Positions 60,856 to 64,000 of a DNA stretch of 64,000 nt are shown one piece after another. This DNA is from Pseudomonas sp. MM223 (GTDB taxonomy: Bacteria; Pseudomonadota; Gammaproteobacteria; Pseudomonadales; Pseudomonadaceae): assembly GCA_947090765.1 (NCBI GenBank), contig OX352322.1, forward strand, positions 4,633,501 through 4,697,500. Direction: 5' to 3'. The translations under genes and the position numbers were made by a program. The notes beneath the pieces are model-generated. The model saw only the letters and a program-made list of their open reading frames with translations, made no database searches and was not told the DNA's origin. Position 1 is the first letter of the stretch. Every line of letters starts with the position of its first letter.

Positions 60856-61650
60856 TCAACGGATCAGTTCAAGGTGCAGGCCGTCTGTAGGCGCGCTGCC
60901 AACCTCAATGCGGCCATTGCGCACCCCCGCCTTGACCAGCGCCTCGCGCCAGGCTTCGGCCTGGGCGCCACTGAGGCTGGCGCGCAAGGTGCTGTCGAGG
61001 TTCAGGCTACGGGCCAGCAGGTTCACCCAGGTGTCTTGCGGTGCAGCAAGGTCAGGGTAGTCGAGCTTGCCGGTGTCGCGCATTTCGCGCAGCACCGTGG
61101 CGGCGGTTGGCAGCAGCTCGCCCAGCGGGCTGCCAGCGACGAACTCTTCCACATGCAGGTAGGCGCGGCGGTTGCCACGGGTGACGCTGTACAGTGCGAC
61201 CAGGGTGTCGGCCTCTTCTGCCGAGCGGCGTAGCAAGATGAACGCCTGCTGCTCGTCGCCACCGTTGAGGCGGGCATTGGCGAACACATCGTTGGCCCAC
61301 AAACTGGCCTCGCCGCAATCGCGGCCCTGGCACCAGAACAACGGGTAACCGCCGTCGCGCTGCAGTGCTTCGCGGGCGCTGGTGAAGGCTTCACGGGCCG
61401 TGCGTTCGACCGGCAGTTCGTAGGTTACCGAGCTGACCTGGCCGCGGCTCTCGACCTTGTCCTCGACCCGCAGGCGGCCGCTGATCTTGCGCAGTGGGCC
61501 CATGGGGTAGACGCGTTCCTGCTCCACGGCCGGGCGCTGGTCGACGACCTTTGCGTCCACCGGCACCGGCAGGCTGCCGGCCCACAACACAGGGCTGGCC
61601 AGCGCCAGGCAGGCGGCGACAGCATTACGGATGGCAACAGGCGCGCTCAT
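60856..61650 (-). CDS. DUF4892 exported protein
   Basis: 264 residues with a signal peptide (AVAACLALASPVLWA). DUF4892 features are seen: PVPVDAKVVDQRPAVEQERVYPMGPLRKISGRLRVEDKVESRG near the start and the FWCQGRDCGEASLWANDVF cysteine pair, which could form a disulphide. Envelope location is likely; function unknown. ATG 61650 overlaps the stop of a 20-codon ORF. Confidence 0.8.
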   Translation of the reverse strand: MSAPVAIRNAVAACLALASPVLWAGSLPVPVDAKVVDQRPAVEQERVYPMGPLRKISGRLRVEDKVESRGQVSSVTYELPVERTAREAFTSAREALQRDGGYPLFWCQGRDCGEASLWANDVFANARLNGGDEQQAFILLRRSAEEADTLVALYSVTRGNRRAYLHVEEFVAGSPLGELLPTAATVLREMRDTGKLDYPDLAAPQDTWVNLLARSLNLDSTLRASLSGAQAEAWREALVKAGVRNGRIEVGSAPTDGLHLELIR

Positions 61651-61709
61651 TGGCGAACCAGGCGGCGCACGGCGCCGAAATGAAGCTCCAGGATGTCTGG
61701 CAGTTGCAT
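61647..61709 (-). CDS. Small upstream ORF (20 residues) coupled to the DUF4892 gene
   Basis: ATG 61709 with GGGAGA 5 bases upstream, coding MQLPDILELHFGAVRRL and three more residues, then TGA overlapping the next ATG (ATGA at 61650-61647). The good ribosome site and the 4-base coupling suggest real translation. It may be a leader peptide that sets DUF4892 translation, or a small amphipathic peptide. Confidence 0.5.
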   Translation of the reverse strand: MQLPDILELHFGAVRRLVRQ

Positions 61710-61759
61710 GGTTGTCTCCCTGTTCAACCCGCCAAGCCTCGACACTTGTCCGGTGCAAG

Positions 61760-62614
61760 TCAAGCAAAGCCCAAGAAGCGATTGATACAGTCTGCGACAA
61801 GGGCCGCGCCCTGCTCGTCATTCAGGTGCAGGTGATGGCCACCGGGCAGTGTCGCCTGCTCAAAGGGTAGCTGCTCCAGCAACGCGGTGTGGCGCGCCAG
61901 CATGCCGTCGGCGGCCACCACCAACAGTGCAGGGCAAGCTACCCGGCGCACATAGGCCATGGCCTGGGCTTCACTCAAGCGCAGCGGCGATGGCAAGGTA
62001 AGGCGGCTGTCACTGCGCCAACTGTAGCCACCGGGCACCGGCATCAGGCCACGTTGCGCCAGCAATTCGGCCGCCTCGCGGCTGACCGCGACCATGCCCT
62101 TCATTCGGGCATGCACGCCTTCTTCCAGCGTTGCGTACACCGACTTGCGTTTGCCATCCAGCCGCAGTTGGGCTTGCAGCGCCATGCCTAAACGCTCGCC
62201 TGCGTCCTGCTCGGCACCGGTCGGTGGGATGACGCCGTCGATCAGCAGCAATTGGCTGACCCGGTCGGGCAAGGCGCCGGCCAGTTGTACCGAAATGATT
62301 GCGCCCAGCGAATGGCCCAACAGGGCGAAGCGCTGCCAACCCAGCTGCTCGGCAACCCGCAGCACGTCGTGGGCGTAGTCGGCCAGGGCATAGCCGGCAC
62401 CCGGCGGGCGGTGCTCCGAGTAGCCGTGCCCGGCCAGGTCCAGGGCGACGATGCGCAGGCCCTTCAGTTGCGGCGCCAGGCGGGCGAAACTGTTGGCGTT
62501 ATCCAGCCAGCCATGCAGGGCAATCACCGGCAGCCCGTCCTCGGGGCCGAACAGGTGCGCCGCCAGTTCGATATGGCCCAGGCTCAGGCGGACTTCCTCC
62601 ACCTGCGCACTCAT
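61760..62614 (-). CDS. Alpha/beta hydrolase
   Basis: 284 residues. Nucleophile elbow LLGHSLGAIIS, oxyanion-region ALHGWLDNANSF, catalytic histidine in LPGGHHLHLND. Typical of MhpC-like hydrolases, substrate unknown. Overlaps the upstream hydrolase gene by 4 bases (62611-62614), so the two are co-translated. Confidence 0.85.
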   Translation of the reverse strand: MSAQVEEVRLSLGHIELAAHLFGPEDGLPVIALHGWLDNANSFARLAPQLKGLRIVALDLAGHGYSEHRPPGAGYALADYAHDVLRVAEQLGWQRFALLGHSLGAIISVQLAGALPDRVSQLLLIDGVIPPTGAEQDAGERLGMALQAQLRLDGKRKSVYATLEEGVHARMKGMVAVSREAAELLAQRGLMPVPGGYSWRSDSRLTLPSPLRLSEAQAMAYVRRVACPALLVVAADGMLARHTALLEQLPFEQATLPGGHHLHLNDEQGAALVADCINRFLGFA

Positions 62615-63398
62615 GCCTGGCTCCAGCGGTCGAACAGGCCCTTGATCAGGCTGGCGGTGTCGGTCGGGCGCTCCAGCGGGAACATGTGCCCGCCGGGCAC
62701 ACTGTGGTATTCCCCTTTGGGCATGCCACGCACCGCCAGGGTGTGGTGACGGCGAATGACGTTGCTGCGCTCGCCGCGCACCATGGCCAGCGGCACCTGC
62801 AACTGCCGCGCAGGCGCGGGGCTGGTGTGCGGGATGCTGCGGTAGATACTGATTTCGGTGGCAGGATCGAAGCGCAATTGCAGCCCCTGCTCCATCGCCT
62901 GCAGGCCATGTTCTACATAGGCTTCGAGGCAGTCGGGGTCAAAATGGCGAAACAGTGATTTACCGGCAAAATAGTCCCGGGCACTGTCGCGGTCATTGAA
63001 AACTTCGCGGCGCCCCAACGTACGGCCGGCCGGCGTAATACGGTCAATGAAGCCGAAACGCTTGGCGGTGCGCAGCAGCCACTGGTCGGCACGGGTGAGC
63101 ACTGGCGAATCGAGCATCACCACACCGCGGTAATACTCGGGGCGGCGCAAGGCAGCATGCAGGTGCAACACCCCCCCAGCGAATGCCCGACACCCCAGAT
63201 GGGCTGGTCCTGCTGTGCCAGGTGATGCAGCAGCTCATCGACCAGGCTCTGCCAGTTGTCGTCGACCGGAAAGCGCGGGTCGTGCCCGTGCTGGGCCAGG
63301 TGCTGCACCTGGTAGTCCGGCGCCAGGGCAGCGAACAGCTTGCCGTAGGTGGCCGAGGGGAAGCCGTTGGCATGAGCGAAGAAGATCTGCTGCGACAT
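62611..63398 (-). pseudogene. Alpha/beta hydrolase, frameshifted in a C7 run
   Basis: About 262 residues in total. The N-terminus MSQQIFFAHANGFPSATYGKLFAALAPDYQ... runs to GVGHSLGG (nucleophile serine), then the rest, LHLHAALRRPEYYRGVVMLDSPVLTRADQWLLRTAKRFGF...SVPGGHMFPLERP, is in another frame. The break is in seven C's (63171-63177). With eight the protein reads GHSLGGVLHLHAAL, an uninterrupted hydrolase. This is the classic signature of a homopolymer error or slippage. Confidence 0.85.
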
Positions 63399-63491
63399 GG
63401 CGCCTGGTCCGGACGGAAGATGATGGCCCATTGTCGGCATCGGGGCGCCATTCAGCAACATTCGGAAAGGTCATCGGCGAGGGCTATCAGG

Positions 63492-63845
63492 TCACGACGA
63501 CAGGTCGAAACTGGCCAGCGAACGACGCAGGCAGGCTTGCACGTAGCCCAGCTGGCTCTCCAGCGCTTCGCGGGCCTGGCGCTGCGCCTCATGGTCAAGT
63601 TGCAGTCGCCGCAGGGCCAGGCAGCTGGTTTGCAGCAAGTGAGACACCTGCAGGCAGGCATCCTGAAGGATAAGCAGGTCCTGCAGGCTGTTGTCCCGGT
63701 CAGCGGCTTCCAGCACGCCGCAATCGTTGACTGTTTTCATCAGGCCATAAAGCTTGGCATCGGCCGAGTCGCGCAGCAGGCTGTACCGGGCAAAGTCCAG
63801 TGCAACGCCTTGCTCAACCATGTCCAGGGTGGGCTGCAAATTCAC
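63492..63845 (-). CDS. Hypothetical protein, 117 residues, helical
   Basis: A mostly helical soluble protein (DMVEQGVALDFARYSLLRDSADAKLYGLMKTVNDC...LLILQDACLQVSHLLQTSCLALRRLQLDHEAQRQAREALESQLGYVQACLRRSLASF) with no recognised domain. It starts the minus-strand run leading to the two hydrolases, 93 bases before the next start. Function unknown. Confidence 0.65.
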   Translation of the reverse strand: MNLQPTLDMVEQGVALDFARYSLLRDSADAKLYGLMKTVNDCGVLEAADRDNSLQDLLILQDACLQVSHLLQTSCLALRRLQLDHEAQRQAREALESQLGYVQACLRRSLASFDLSS

Positions 63846-64000
63846 GGAGCTCAGCAGCTCCCCCTATCACCCTTCATTCGCTGCTCCCTGCCTGTTGGCT
63901 TTGGGCAACGCTAGCAAGGGGCCGTTAACGGCGGCAACTGACAAAAATGCCAGTTGCCTTTTCGTAGGTTGAGGGCGCCTGGCGCCCCAAGGGCTCAAGC
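63846..64000. other. Right-edge intergenic region
   Basis: No gene seen. A GC palindrome GGGCGCCTGGCGCCC lies near 63974; promoter of the hypothetical gene at 63492-63845 should be here. Confidence 0.3.

Overview
The window is about 64 kb of GC-rich chromosomal DNA from a Pseudomonas of the P. putida group. The evidence is gene content and order (aceA, a nuo operon with fused nuoCD, the ldcA-dnaQ-rnhA-gloB-mltD-npp block, kdpFABCDE), protein sequences typical of the group, and the P. putida-type REP elements (paired GTAGGAGC...GCTCCTAC arms) between genes. No tRNA, rRNA or CRISPR array was seen.

Layout. 1-4.0 kb: the 5' end of an AAA ATPase gene, a secretin-like exported protein, isocitrate lyase (aceA) behind a long structured leader, and a YhhN-type membrane protein. 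4.1-19.4 kb: the full nuoA-N operon for respiratory complex I, with a strong Fur-box match upstream and a terminator after nuoN. 19.4-21.0 kb: a small remnant of a P2-like prophage (Ogr-type zinc finger, CI-type repressor, holin-like protein, GpL-like protein). 21.0-23.6 kb: a LuxR-type HTH-only regulator divergent from a TonB-dependent receptor. 23.7-31.4 kb: FMN reductase, lysine decarboxylase, DnaQ, RNase HI, a methyltransferase, glyoxalase II and MltD. 31.6-39.0 kb: a peptide ABC importer with two tandem binding proteins (nppA1A2BCD). 39.0-42.4 kb: an HTH regulator, an HD hydrolase, a MerR regulator divergent from a small membrane protein, and a second AAA ATPase related to the one at the left edge. 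42.6-46.5 kb: a kinase/M23-like/PLP-enzyme triple fusion and a LysR regulator. 46.6-51.5 kb: an orphan type VI secretion effector cassette (DUF4123 adaptor, VasX-like pore-forming toxin, probable immunity protein). 51.5-59.5 kb: kdpFABCDE for high-affinity K+ uptake, on the minus strand, with a REP pair inside the operon. 59.8-63.8 kb: a minus-strand run of a PerM-type permease, a DUF4892 protein with a 20-codon upstream ORF, two alpha/beta hydrolases and a small hypothetical protein.

A notable property of this sequence is the number of single-site frameshifts in otherwise well-conserved genes: the nuoG/nuoH junction, nuoM, the TonB receptor, the FMN reductase, the HTH regulator at 39.0 kb, the LysR gene and an alpha/beta hydrolase. 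Two hit an operon that should be under strong selection and one lies in a 7-base homopolymer, so sequencing or assembly error is the most likely cause of at least some. Those genes are typed as pseudogenes because the frame is broken as given, but they may be intact in the organism.

The parts most worth following up are the orphan VasX-type cassette, the triple-fusion enzyme, the MerR operator-promoter pair, the Fur box ahead of nuo, and the pair of paralogous stand-alone ATPases.
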